Assembly (NCBI RefSeq): GCF_046719765.1
Contig: NZ_JABEBY010000001.1
Location: 155,289 to 219,288, forward strand
Source of the DNA: Halonotius sp046719765
GTDB taxonomy: Archaea > Halobacteriota > Halobacteria > Halobacteriales > Haloferacaceae
Length of the DNA: 64,000 bases
Direction: 5' to 3'
A program made the position numbers and the translations under genes. The notes under the pieces were generated by a model. It searched no databases and was not told the DNA's origin. It was given only the letters and a program-made list of their open reading frames with translations. Numbering within the stretch: the first letter of the stretch is position 1; every line of letters starts with the position of its first letter. This document shows, piece after piece, positions 1 through 9,015 of this stretch.

Positions 1-1571
1 ATCCGGGCCGGAATCTCCCGATTGCGATCATCGGCAGCGTCGTCATCGTCACCGCGATCTACGCGCTCGTCCTGTTGGCGGTGCTTGCGGCCGTGCCCAA
101 CGAGGTCGTCGCCGGCAACGACACCGCTGTCGTCGAGGTTGCCCGGATACTGATCGGCCCGATCGGCGCGGCCGCCCTACTCTTTGGGGGGTTGCTGGCG
201 ACCGCCTCCTCTGCGAACGCGTCGATTCTGGCGTCCTCGCGGATCAACTTCGCGATGGGCCGCGATAAGATCGTCTCGCCGTCGCTCAACGAGGTTCACG
301 AGCGGTTCGGCACGCCGTACAAATCGATCGCCCTCACCGGCGCGCTAATCTTGCTGTTCATCGTTGTCGGCAACCTCGAACTGCTGGCGACCGCGGGCAG
401 CGTCCTCCATCTGGTCGTCTACGGGCTGCTCAACATCGCGTTGATCGTCTTCCGGGAGGGCGACCCAGCCGAGTACGACCCCGAGTTCACGGTTCCATTC
501 TACCCGTTCACGCCGATCCTCGGGGCGGTGTTGTCGTTCGCGCTGATCGTCTTCATCGAGCCGTTCGTCATCGCGCTCTGTGGGCTGTTCGTCGCCCTCG
601 CTGTGGCGTGGTATCTGCTCTATGCGCGCTCCCGAACCACACAGGAGGGCGTCCTCTCGGAGTACGTCCTCTCGCGGCCCGAAGAGATGCCTGACGCCGC
701 GGTGTCGGCGGCCGAATCGGTCGCCCCCGACGGCGGCGAGTATCGGGTGATGGTGCCGCTGTCGAACCCCCGCACCGAACGCGATCTGATCGAGCTGGCG
801 AGCCTGTTGGCGAAGGCCAACGGCGGCACCGTCGTCGCCACCCACATCGTGCAGGTGCCCGACCAGACGCCGCTGTACGCCGACAGCGAGCAGCTCAACC
901 GGATCGATGCCGAATCCGAGAAGCTGCTCCGGGCGGCCCGCGACGACGCCGAAACCTTTGGCGCTGATGTGGAAACAAAAACGATCGTCTCCCATCGCTC
1001 CTTCGAGGAGGTCTTTGATGCTGCTCGAACCGACAACGCGGATCTGGTTGTGATGGGCTGGGGCGGCGACTCGCCGATGACCGCCGGCCGCGTCGAGAGC
1101 CCGCTGGACGAGTTGACGAGCAATCTGCCGTGTGACTTCCTCGTGATGAAGGATCGCGGCTTCGATCCCTCCGACGTGTTGGTGCCGACCGCCGGTGGTT
1201 ACAGCTCCGATCTCAGCGCGGAGGTCGCCGAGGTGCTGCTGGCAAACGGCAACGACGTGTCGCTGCTGTACGTCGTCGACGACGAGTCCGAGCAGGCTGA
1301 CGGCGAAGAGTTCCTCAGCGAGTGGGCCGAGGAACGTGGGCTTGACGACGCCGAGCGGATCGTCGACACCTCCGGCGATGTCGAGGATTCCATCGCGCGC
1401 CACGCCGAGGATCGCTCGATGGTCATCATCGGCGCGACACGCGAGGGGCTGCTCTCACGGCTCGTGCGTGGCTCGCTGGCCTTCGAGGTGCTCAACGATG
1501 TGGACTGTTCGGTGCTGCTGGCCGAGCGGCCACAGAAACGGTCGCTGACCGAGCGGCTCTTCGGCCGGTAA
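1..1571 (+). CDS. APC-family amino acid permease fused to C-terminal universal stress protein domains (5' partial)
   Basis: The frame is open from the window edge, so the first membrane segments and the start codon are missing. The visible protein begins with several hydrophobic helices typical of an APC-superfamily permease. From about position 700 a soluble tail follows: two tandem USP-like alpha/beta domains (starts EYRVMVPLSNP and DVLVPTAGGYSS). The second ends with the nucleotide-loop-like stretch GATREGLLSRLVRGS. Haloarchaea commonly carry such permease-USP fusions; the tail is thought to sense nucleotide or energy state, but that role is inference. Transported substrate is unknown. It converges with the TrkH gene, with only six bases between the two stop codons. 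Confidence 0.9.
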   Translation, partial: PGRNLPIAIIGSVVIVTAIYALVLLAVLAAVPNEVVAGNDTAVVEVARILIGPIGAAALLFGGLLATASSANASILASSRINFAMGRDKIVSPSLNEVHERFGTPYKSIALTGALILLFIVVGNLELLATAGSVLHLVVYGLLNIALIVFREGDPAEYDPEFTVPFYPFTPILGAVLSFALIVFIEPFVIALCGLFVALAVAWYLLYARSRTTQEGVLSEYVLSRPEEMPDAAVSAAESVAPDGGEYRVMVPLSNPRTERDLIELASLLAKANGGTVVATHIVQVPDQTPLYADSEQLNRIDAESEKLLRAARDDAETFGADVETKTIVSHRSFEEVFDAARTDNADLVVMGWGGDSPMTAGRVESPLDELTSNLPCDFLVMKDRGFDPSDVLVPTAGGYSSDLSAEVAEVLLANGNDVSLLYVVDDESEQADGEEFLSEWAEERGLDDAERIVDTSGDVEDSIARHAEDRSMVIIGATREGLLSRLVRGSLAFEVLNDVDCSVLLAERPQKRSLTERLFGR

Positions 1572-1577
1572 GCCGCC

Positions 1578-3149
1578 TCAGCCCCGGTCTTCCAGCCCGC
1601 CGACAAACAGTGCGAGGACAGGAACGATCTCCAGGCGGCCGATCCACATCAGGCAGATCATCACTAGCTTCGAGACCGGCGAGAACTCCAGATAGCTGCC
1701 GAACGGGCCCAACGAGCCGAAGCCTGGCCCGATGTTGCCGAGGGTCGCCAGCGACGCGCTCAGGGCTTCAAGCACCGAGAGTTCGTAGCCGATCCGGGCG
1801 GAATCCAGGCTCAGGAAGACGGCTGCGAGAAAGAACAACAGGATGTAGAGCACGGTGAAGACGACGATCCCGCGGATGGCGTCCTCGTCGACGACGCGGC
1901 CACCGAGGCGCACCGGTTCGACCGCGCTCGGATGCAACGTCGTGTACAGCTCCCGCCGGAGCGATTTGATGACGACCAGCCAGCGCACCACCTTGATCCC
2001 GCCGCCGGTCGAGCCGGCCGAGCCGCCGATAAACATCGCAAACAGGAGGACGATCTGGGCGTGGGGAGCCCACTGCGCGAAGTTGCTGGTGGCGTAGCCC
2101 GTCGAGTTCAGCAGCGAGCCGATCTGGAAGGCTGCCTGCCGGATCGTGTTTTCCGTGAGGCCGCCCGTCACACCGCCGCGGTCGAGCGGCGGGACCGCGC
2201 CGCCGACAAGGACGACCGCCAGCACGGCGATCAGGGCGGCGATGGCACCGGCGTAGACGCGGAACTCAACGTTGTCTGTGAGCGCGCGCCACTCGCCGTG
2301 GAGCACCTGCCAAAACAGCGCGAAGTTGACGCCGGCGACGACCATGAACGGGATGATCACCCACTGGACGACCGCGCTGAACGCCGCGATGCTGTCGGCT
2401 TTCGTCGAGAAGCCGCCGGTCGGCAGCGTCGAAAAGCCGTGGGCGACGGCGTTATACAGGTTCATCTCGGGGGCCAGCCCGCCGAGGTGGAGCCCGTAGA
2501 GGACGACCATCAACAGCAGCGTGAACCCGAAGTAGAGCAGCCACAGCGCGCGAGCGGTTTCGGCGATCCGCGGCGTGAGCTTCTGGAGATCCGGCCCCGG
2601 TGCCTCGGATTTCATCAGCTCCGCGCCGTTGACCGCGAGCTCCGGGAGAATGGCGATCATCAGCACGATGATCCCCATCCCGCCGAGCCACTGGGTGAGC
2701 TGTCGCCACAGCATGATCGCATGTGAGTGGTTGTCGACGCTGATACTGCCGAGAACGGTTGCCCCGGTCGTCGTAAACCCACTCATCGACTCAAAGAGCG
2801 CGTTGATGATCGATCCGATGAGCGCGCCGGTCGATGAGGGATCGAGGCCGATCGTTGATCCCGTCCCGTAGCCGGCAAGCAGATACGGCACCGCACCGAC
2901 AACGGCGACCGCAAGCCATGAGAGCGATACCAACAGTAGTGCCTCAGTCGGGCCAAGGTCGGGATCGGCCGCAAGCTGTTCAAGCGCGACGCCGACCACG
3001 AGCGCGATCACCAGCGAGGCCGCAAACACCCAGATGTCTTCGCCGTAGCTGACCGCAACAACCAGCGGCACCACCATCGTCAACGCGAGATATTTCACGA
3101 CCGTGCCGAGCAAACTCACGCTCGCCCGCCAGTCGAGATAAAACGTCAT
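1578..3149 (-). CDS. trkH: TrkH/KtrB-type potassium uptake channel subunit
   Basis: A 523-residue polytopic membrane protein of the Trk/Ktr/HKT superfamily, which moves K+ into the cell and normally works with a cytosolic TrkA (RCK) ring. The four pore-loop signatures are visible in order: FTTTGATVLG, LPTGGFST, NSTGYATSNF and NIGPGFGSLG, each with the filter glycine. The start at 3149 (MTFYLDWRAS) places the first helix immediately; a longer in-frame start at 3242 would add a non-hydrophobic, arginine-rich leader and is unlikely. No separate TrkA gene lies nearby; the only TrkA-type domains in the window are on the antiporter at 32-34 kb. Confidence 0.93.
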   Translation of the reverse strand: MTFYLDWRASVSLLGTVVKYLALTMVVPLVVAVSYGEDIWVFAASLVIALVVGVALEQLAADPDLGPTEALLLVSLSWLAVAVVGAVPYLLAGYGTGSTIGLDPSSTGALIGSIINALFESMSGFTTTGATVLGSISVDNHSHAIMLWRQLTQWLGGMGIIVLMIAILPELAVNGAELMKSEAPGPDLQKLTPRIAETARALWLLYFGFTLLLMVVLYGLHLGGLAPEMNLYNAVAHGFSTLPTGGFSTKADSIAAFSAVVQWVIIPFMVVAGVNFALFWQVLHGEWRALTDNVEFRVYAGAIAALIAVLAVVLVGGAVPPLDRGGVTGGLTENTIRQAAFQIGSLLNSTGYATSNFAQWAPHAQIVLLFAMFIGGSAGSTGGGIKVVRWLVVIKSLRRELYTTLHPSAVEPVRLGGRVVDEDAIRGIVVFTVLYILLFFLAAVFLSLDSARIGYELSVLEALSASLATLGNIGPGFGSLGPFGSYLEFSPVSKLVMICLMWIGRLEIVPVLALFVGGLEDRG

Positions 3150-3412
3150 CGGGTGGCCACCATCACGTTGTCGATGGACTGAGCGGTGACTCAATAAGAC
3201 TTCTGGGCTCGCTCCGCGCTGTCCGGCACTCACCGACTGCATCCTCGCTTTCAGCTACCCCACACTGCAACAGCTGGCAGCTGACACGAAGTGGTTTGCG
3301 TCCGACCGCGCTTCGAATAGCTAACCCGCCGGAGACACCGCTGATCGCCGGCTCTCGACGCTGTGTACGGGCCGCCGCCGTGGTCGCCATCACCGAGCTC
3401 GCGCCACCAGCG

Positions 3413-6364
3413 TTAGTCCCAAAACGACTGTGTACGGGCATACTGCCGCTCCTCGGCCAGAATATCCCGATAAAAGTCCGCCTCGTCCTCACGGAAGTTG
3501 TTGATAATTCGAGCCGCCGTATCCGGGCCGACGCCGCGGGCGGCCAAGGCGATGACGGCCTGTTTGCCGTGACTTTGGACGAGGTTGGCCGCTCGGTAGG
3601 CGCGCTTTGTCTGTCGCTCCTGTTCGCTGTCCTTTTCGTCGGCTCGCACCGCAGTGACGACCGCCTCGGCCCACGGATTCAGCGCGGCGATCCGCGTCGA
3701 GCCACAGTCCGGACATTCGGGCTGTTCGCGGACGCGCCGCACCTTGGTGGTGTGATCCCAGTCCTTGCAATGACAACAACACAGCAGGATCCGATCGTTT
3801 CGCAGTCGCTTTTTCAGCGTCTCGATGACGCTGGCGTCGGCGTTTTCCGGCACCAGGAGCTCCTGGCCGTGCGTTGTGCCCGCGCTCCCGAGCGGCGTCG
3901 CCTCGCCGACGAGTGCGAGATCGATCTCACCCTGCTGCAACTGCCGGAGCACGTCGCTCGCGGCGTCGACCGCGAGATCACGATGAAACACCTCCCGCAG
4001 GGCTTCCTCGTAGATGGGCGTGTCTTCGAGCGCGTCTAACAGGCGATCACCGCCGAAGCGACTGCGGCCCTGGTACCGCTTGAGCGCGCCGAACTTCGCG
4101 GCGACCTGCGCCAACATGAATTTGAGCGTTTCCGACCCCTTCAGCGCGAGTTCCAGATAGCTTTCCAGATGGTCTGGATCGGTCGACAGCAACACCTCCC
4201 GGAACGCCGCGAGCCCAACGCCCGATGGAACTTCGAACTCGACCCTGTAGGGGTCGACGCTCATGCCGACCGACGATCCGGTGCGCTGGCCGACCAACGC
4301 CGCCAGCAGCCGCCCCAGCGTCTCGTTGATCTCGTGGCCGAAGGTGCTGTTGAGCCGTACCGTATTGGCCTGTTGTTCGAGTACAAGACGGTCGGCTGTC
4401 GGAAGTGGGTGGTCGCTGTCGACGTGTTGCTCGATCGGATCGAGCGCGGGTTCGATCGTCGCGCGCTCGGCGGGATACCGCGCGGCCAGATCGCGGGCGA
4501 CGCCGGCCGCGTCGGCTCCGCGCGCGAACTGCTCGCCGGCAACACCACGTATCTCGCCGGCCTCGGCGGCGACCGCCCGCGGCACCGGGATCTCGTTGCC
4601 GACCCACGATGGTACTTCGCCGCCGGGATCGGCGATCGGCGAGACGTTGACGCGGGTTTCCTCCTCGTCGATGTCGTTGATCCGCCACATCTCGCCGCGC
4701 TGGATGAACGTCTCGCCGGGCGCGGCGAAGTTGACGACGAACCGCTCGTCGAGCGTCCCGATCTGGGTTCGAGAGGACATGTCGTGGACTTCGTAATGCT
4801 CCTCGTCGGGGATCATCGAGAGATTTTGGTAAAAATACTGCCACGTCCCGCCGGCGGTGTCGATGGTGTCGCGCTCCTCATCGAGCCAGCAGAGTCGGGT
4901 GGTGTCAAGCTCGCGGACGACCGCGCGGAACCGCGACTCCGAAAGGTCGTGAAACGGCGCGGCGCGACGACACACCTCGTAGGCCTCGCGCGCACTCACC
5001 TCGCCGACATCCATCAACAGCCCCACCAGTTGGTTGGCGAGCACGTCGAGACTGCCGTCGTGGATGTCGGTCGCCTCGACCAACCCCTCGCTTGCGCGGC
5101 GGGCGATAGCGAGCGATTCGACCGTGTCGTCGGCGTCGGTGGCGATGATCGTCCCCCGCGAGACCTGATCGTGGCGGTGGCCGGCGCGGCCGACCCGCTG
5201 GAGCAGCCGGGCGACCTCCCGTGGGCTGCCGTACTGGACGACGTGATCGACCCGGCCAACGTCGATGCCGAGTTCCATCGATGACGTACAGACCAGTCCC
5301 GAGAGCTCGCCGCTTTTGAACTGATCCTCGACATCGATTCGCACGTCACGAGCCAGCGAGCCGTGGTGAACTTCGAGCGACACGTCCAGCTTCTTGAGCC
5401 GCGAGCCGAGGGCTTCGGCGGTCTGACGTGTGTTGACAAAGACGAGCGTCGACTCGTTGGCGGCGACAGCATCGCGGATCACTCGGACGTGACTCGCCAT
5501 CTCCTCGGTCGTCGCCAACTCGCCGGCCAGTCGCTCGTCTTCCGGCGTGATCTCGGGCCGCGTCACGGTGAACGCGACGCGGCTACCGACATCGACCGAG
5601 ACGATCTCGAAATCCCGGTCGACGCTGGCTGGCGACTGGCTGTCGAGACTTGTTTTGACGGCCGGCGGGGCGTCGGTGTCGCCGCCGCTGTTGCTGTCGT
5701 CGCTATCGCTCCCGTCGCGCTTGCCGGTCAAAAACCGACCAACAGCCTCTGGATCGCCGACGGTCGCCGAGAGGCCGATCCGCTGGAACTCCCCCGAGAG
5801 CAACTGCAGGCGTTCGAGACCGACAGTCAACTGCGCGCCACGTTTCGACGCGGCGAGTTCGTGTACCTCGTCGATGATGACGTGCCGCACGTCGGTCAGT
5901 GCGTCCCGAAGCTTTGAGCCTGTCAGCATCGCCTGCAGGGTTTCGGGGGTTGTCACCAACACGTCTGGCGGGTCGTCGGCCTGCTGCTGTCGCTGGTAGT
6001 CGGTCGTATCGCCGTGTCGCACGTCGATCTCCAGATCGAGGGTGTCGCCCCACCAGTCGAGTCGCTCCCGCATATCGCGGTTCAGCGCGCGCAGCGGCGT
6101 GATGTAGAGCGTTGCGAACCCCGCGGTTGGCCCGTGTTGCTCGCGGTGAGCGACGAGCGAATCGAAGACCGGGAGCATCGCGGTCTCGGTTTTGCCGGTG
6201 CCGGTCGGCGCGAGGACAAGGGCGTTGTCGCCGGCGGCCAGCGGTGGGATCGCCCGCCGCTGTGGCTCGGTAGGCGTCGAAAAACCGCGCTCGGAGAGGG
6301 CTGCCCGAACGGTCTCGCCGAGGTGGGTGAAGGCATCGGCCCCTGCCTGCGACCCGGAACTCAT
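3413..6364 (-). CDS. lhr: Large helicase-related protein (Lhr-type SF2 ATP-dependent helicase)
   Basis: A 983-residue superfamily 2 helicase. Motif I is PTGTGKTE near residue 55, motif II is IDEVHE (DEVH form), motif III is LSAT and motif VI is QRVGRAGH. After the two RecA domains the long Lhr-type winged-helix and beta-barrel region follows. The C-terminus carries a Cys cluster (CCCHC ... CPDCGS, about residues 870-910), probably a zinc site. Lhr proteins are DNA 3'-5' translocases linked to DNA repair; archaeal members also act on RNA:DNA hybrids. Length and domain order fit a full gene. It is a monocistron or distal to nothing obvious; the preceding rpe gene ends 66 bases upstream on the same strand. 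Confidence 0.93.
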   Translation of the reverse strand: MSSGSQAGADAFTHLGETVRAALSERGFSTPTEPQRRAIPPLAAGDNALVLAPTGTGKTETAMLPVFDSLVAHREQHGPTAGFATLYITPLRALNRDMRERLDWWGDTLDLEIDVRHGDTTDYQRQQQADDPPDVLVTTPETLQAMLTGSKLRDALTDVRHVIIDEVHELAASKRGAQLTVGLERLQLLSGEFQRIGLSATVGDPEAVGRFLTGKRDGSDSDDSNSGGDTDAPPAVKTSLDSQSPASVDRDFEIVSVDVGSRVAFTVTRPEITPEDERLAGELATTEEMASHVRVIRDAVAANESTLVFVNTRQTAEALGSRLKKLDVSLEVHHGSLARDVRIDVEDQFKSGELSGLVCTSSMELGIDVGRVDHVVQYGSPREVARLLQRVGRAGHRHDQVSRGTIIATDADDTVESLAIARRASEGLVEATDIHDGSLDVLANQLVGLLMDVGEVSAREAYEVCRRAAPFHDLSESRFRAVVRELDTTRLCWLDEERDTIDTAGGTWQYFYQNLSMIPDEEHYEVHDMSSRTQIGTLDERFVVNFAAPGETFIQRGEMWRINDIDEEETRVNVSPIADPGGEVPSWVGNEIPVPRAVAAEAGEIRGVAGEQFARGADAAGVARDLAARYPAERATIEPALDPIEQHVDSDHPLPTADRLVLEQQANTVRLNSTFGHEINETLGRLLAALVGQRTGSSVGMSVDPYRVEFEVPSGVGLAAFREVLLSTDPDHLESYLELALKGSETLKFMLAQVAAKFGALKRYQGRSRFGGDRLLDALEDTPIYEEALREVFHRDLAVDAASDVLRQLQQGEIDLALVGEATPLGSAGTTHGQELLVPENADASVIETLKKRLRNDRILLCCCHCKDWDHTTKVRRVREQPECPDCGSTRIAALNPWAEAVVTAVRADEKDSEQERQTKRAYRAANLVQSHGKQAVIALAARGVGPDTAARIINNFREDEADFYRDILAEERQYARTQSFWD

Positions 6365-6430
6365 TGACGGGTTCAGTGCCGCAACGGGATTAAGCCCACT
6401 GCTTGTGGCTGTGGCCGCGCTGGCAGCGAC

Positions 6431-7216
6431 TCAGACCCCGCGATAGGGGCCCAGTCGCGTCCCATCAAGCAGGTAACAGTCGGCGTCGACGAACGCGTCA
6501 GGGAGGAACGGCGCGAGGAATTCCTGGCCCGCAACGTTGACCCACGTCCCGCCCGAGCGATCGTTGAACGCCGGAAACACGACCAGTTCCGGGGGCTCGA
6601 CAGTTGCTGGTGGGTCGCCGTCGATGAGCGTTGCTGGATCGACACGGCCCCGCATCCACGCCTGTTCGACGCGGTAGCCACCGACGCTATCTTCGAGTTT
6701 GACCTGCGGGTGTTCGTGGCCCACGCAGATCGTCGACGCCGACAGCAGTTCCGGATCGGGCCAGGTATGCCCGTGAACGACGCCAACGGCTCCTGACTCG
6801 CCGAGCAGACCCCCCGACGGGGACAGGATCCTCACGCCCTCGCGGTCGCCGAACAGCGCGTCAAGGTCGCCGTCGTGGTTACCGGGCGCGACCGTGATCT
6901 CGATCCCGCGGTCGTCGACGACCGCCTCGGCCAACGCGGCGAGTTCCTCGCGCTCGACACCTTCGGGTTCGCCGATCTCGTGGCCGAGATCGCCGAGGAC
7001 GACCAGCCGGTCGGCGTTCGTCGAGTCGAGCAGCGAGAGCAGTCGCCGGCGACGCTCGGCGGCGTTGTTCGGGAGTTCGACCCCGCGCTCATAGCGGAGC
7101 CCCGCCTCGATGCCGGCGTGGTAGTCGGCGACGAGGAGGGCGCGTTCGGTGCCGAGATCGACCGTCGCCGCGGGGTCGCCGGGAACCGGTTCGATGGTCG
7201 GCGCGGGCCGCGCCAT
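6431..7216 (-). CDS. rpe: Calcineurin-like metallophosphoesterase of the rpa operon (Rpe)
   Basis: A 261-residue metallophosphoesterase with all binuclear metal motifs in order: VADYHAG (DxH), LGDLGHE (GD), GNHDGD (GNHD), VVHGHTWP and VGHEHPQ (GHxH type). The start at 7216 shares one base with the stop of rpap (TGATG), so translation is probably coupled. In Haloferax the same order rpa1-rpap1-rpe is known, and this gene is the phosphoesterase of that operon. The substrate is unknown; the family includes nucleases such as Mre11 and small phosphatases. Position behind two single-strand DNA binding subunits suggests a DNA end or nucleotide substrate, which is inference. Confidence 0.93.
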   Translation of the reverse strand: MARPAPTIEPVPGDPAATVDLGTERALLVADYHAGIEAGLRYERGVELPNNAAERRRRLLSLLDSTNADRLVVLGDLGHEIGEPEGVEREELAALAEAVVDDRGIEITVAPGNHDGDLDALFGDREGVRILSPSGGLLGESGAVGVVHGHTWPDPELLSASTICVGHEHPQVKLEDSVGGYRVEQAWMRGRVDPATLIDGDPPATVEPPELVVFPAFNDRSGGTWVNVAGQEFLAPFLPDAFVDADCYLLDGTRLGPYRGV

Positions 7217-9015
7217 CAGATCGGTTTCAGCGTGCCGTCGTCGGGTTCGTAACACCGACCGCCCATCAGCGCGTCGTCGATGGCGTCCTCGACGGCCGCG
7301 CGCTCGGCTCCGTGCGCGTCGACCACGGCGTCGACAACCGCCTCGCGGTCGGCTCCGTCTCCGTCGTCGAGGTCGGCCATCAGCTCGACGGCCGCGTCTT
7401 CGAGGTCGACAGCGTCGGCGTCGCTTGCGGCGTCGGTGCTCGCGGTTGACTCGCTTGTCGTCCCGGCTGGCTCAGCGTCGGCTTCGGTCGCCGACTCGTC
7501 GGTGTCGTCGATGGTATCTTCGAAGGAACCGAGCGATTCGGTGCTGTCGTCCGATTCGGTTGTCTCGGTCGGTTCGCTCGTTGCCGGTTCAGCTGCGTCG
7601 CTTGTCGATTCGACCCCACCCCTGTTGGCCGGCGCGTTGTCGTCCTCGACTTCAGCCGCGAGTTCGTCGGCGTCGGGCACATCGATGTCGGCCTCGCCTG
7701 CCGGATCGACCTCGTTGCCGCTCGAAAAGTCCGCGCCGAACTCCGATTCGATCTCCTCGCGTTCCTCGTCGTCGAGCTGGTACATCTCCGCGTCGTCGAC
7801 ATCGTCGGTCGCGGCTGGCTCACTACCCTCGGTCGTCTCTGTCTCCGTCGATTCCGGCGTCGCCTCGGTGGCTGGATCGGTTGTCGACGACTCGTCGCTC
7901 CCGGCGGTTGGTTGCGGGTCGTCAGCGGTCTCGGTCGCTGGCGACTCGGTTGTTGACTCCGGTGACGTGGTTGTGTCGGCGTCAGCATCCGGGGTCGCCG
8001 GTGCGTCGGTCGATTCAGTCGTCGCACTCGTCGTTGTTTCGGCCGGTTCCGCTGGCTCGTCGGCTGTCTCATCGCCCGCCGTCTCATCGACCGCTGTCGA
8101 CGTGTCAGGCGTCGTCGACGACGATTCCGGCTCATCAGGTGTCGTCGACGCTGATCCTGTCTCCTCAGGTGTCGTCGACGCTGCTCCCGTCTCCTCAGGT
8201 GTCGCTACCGAATCGCTGGCGTCCGCTGAAAGCTCGATATCAACATCCGGCAGCGGGCCAAGCGTCGCGGTTCCGCCGTCGTCGGGTGCGACATCAACCG
8301 GACGTACCTCCTCGCGCTCGCCGGCAACGACTTCGAGGGCGTCGACCGCACACTGCTGGATCGCTTCGAGGTAGGCCGTCGTCGTCCCGTAGTAGTCGAG
8401 CGCGCGCGGGATCCCGGCCGCCAGCGGCGCGTCGACGCCGGTGGTTTCGAGGGCAGCCCGTAGCTCGTCGCCCCGCAGGTCGGACTCGATGGCCGCAGCG
8501 ACAACAGCGATCCGCTCCAGGGTCGCTTCGGCCGCCGAGACCGTCCACCGATCCCGGGTGTCGGCGTCGACTTCGCTCAGACTCTCCGGGCGCACCGAGG
8601 TGAAGATCCGGTCGGAGTCCTCAGGCTCGAAGGTTCGCGCTTTGCCCGTGATCGCCACGAACGACGGTGAGTCCGCGCCGTCAAGGAACGCCTGAGCCTC
8701 GGGTTGGTACTGGCCGGCGTAGGTGACAAACGCGCCCGTCGGATCGACGATCCGGCCGCGCAAGGTGTCGGTGTTGATCCGTTCGACCTCGGTGAGCACG
8801 CCGACCGCAAACAGGCGGTTGAGCCGCAGGCCGGTCGGCGTGACGACGTAGTTCGGCGCGCGCTCCTCGTCGCTCTCGGAGTAGGAGAGCTCGCTGTCCT
8901 CGAACTCGGTCGCAAACAGCCGGTAGGCGACCTCCCGCGTGCCGGGGCCTGCGTCGTCGGTAGCGTCGCTCGTAGATTCGGTCGTCTCGCTGTCGGTCTC
9001 CTCGTTGGCGCTCAT
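7216..9015 (-). CDS. rpap: RPA-associated protein Rpap (COG3390) with a long acidic linker
   Basis: A 599-residue partner of RPA. Residues 1-250 form the conserved OB-fold part (TREVAYRLFATEFEDSELSY near the start). Residues about 255-540 are low-complexity, rich in D/E/S/T/P/A, and include three or four copies of a ten-residue PEETGxASTT unit. The last 60 residues return to order (DLEDAAVELMADL ... CYEPDDGTLKPI) and look like a small winged helix. Start codon overlaps the rpa stop by four bases, so the two are translationally coupled, as expected for subunits of one complex. The linker is unusually large; many relatives have less. A long ORF on the opposite strand across the linker is only its shadow. 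Confidence 0.93.
   Translation of the reverse strand: MSANEETDSETTESTSDATDDAGPGTREVAYRLFATEFEDSELSYSESDEERAPNYVVTPTGLRLNRLFAVGVLTEVERINTDTLRGRIVDPTGAFVTYAGQYQPEAQAFLDGADSPSFVAITGKARTFEPEDSDRIFTSVRPESLSEVDADTRDRWTVSAAEATLERIAVVAAAIESDLRGDELRAALETTGVDAPLAAGIPRALDYYGTTTAYLEAIQQCAVDALEVVAGEREEVRPVDVAPDDGGTATLGPLPDVDIELSADASDSVATPEETGAASTTPEETGSASTTPDEPESSSTTPDTSTAVDETAGDETADEPAEPAETTTSATTESTDAPATPDADADTTTSPESTTESPATETADDPQPTAGSDESSTTDPATEATPESTETETTEGSEPAATDDVDDAEMYQLDDEEREEIESEFGADFSSGNEVDPAGEADIDVPDADELAAEVEDDNAPANRGGVESTSDAAEPATSEPTETTESDDSTESLGSFEDTIDDTDESATEADAEPAGTTSESTASTDAASDADAVDLEDAAVELMADLDDGDGADREAVVDAVVDAHGAERAAVEDAIDDALMGGRCYEPDDGTLKPI

Noticed and set aside
345..1403. Long minus-strand ORF (352 codons) opposite the APC-USP gene
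   Set aside because: It is the antisense shadow of a clear membrane/USP gene; composition is His/Arg/Gln-rich with no recognisable domain.
1932..2726. 264-codon plus-strand ORF opposite trkH
   Set aside because: Shadow frame of trkH; no hydrophobic pattern or motif, and high Arg/His/Gln content typical of antisense frames in GC-rich DNA.
3150..3412. Possible small gene between lhr and trkH (minus-strand frame 3163-3492)
   Set aside because: Overlaps the lhr 3' end in another frame, lacks a motif and has no promoter; I see no feature in this 263-bp gap.
7280..8374. 364-codon Ser/Ala/Val-rich plus-strand ORF opposite rpap
   Set aside because: Produced by the repetitive acidic linker of Rpap read backwards; no start context or promoter.
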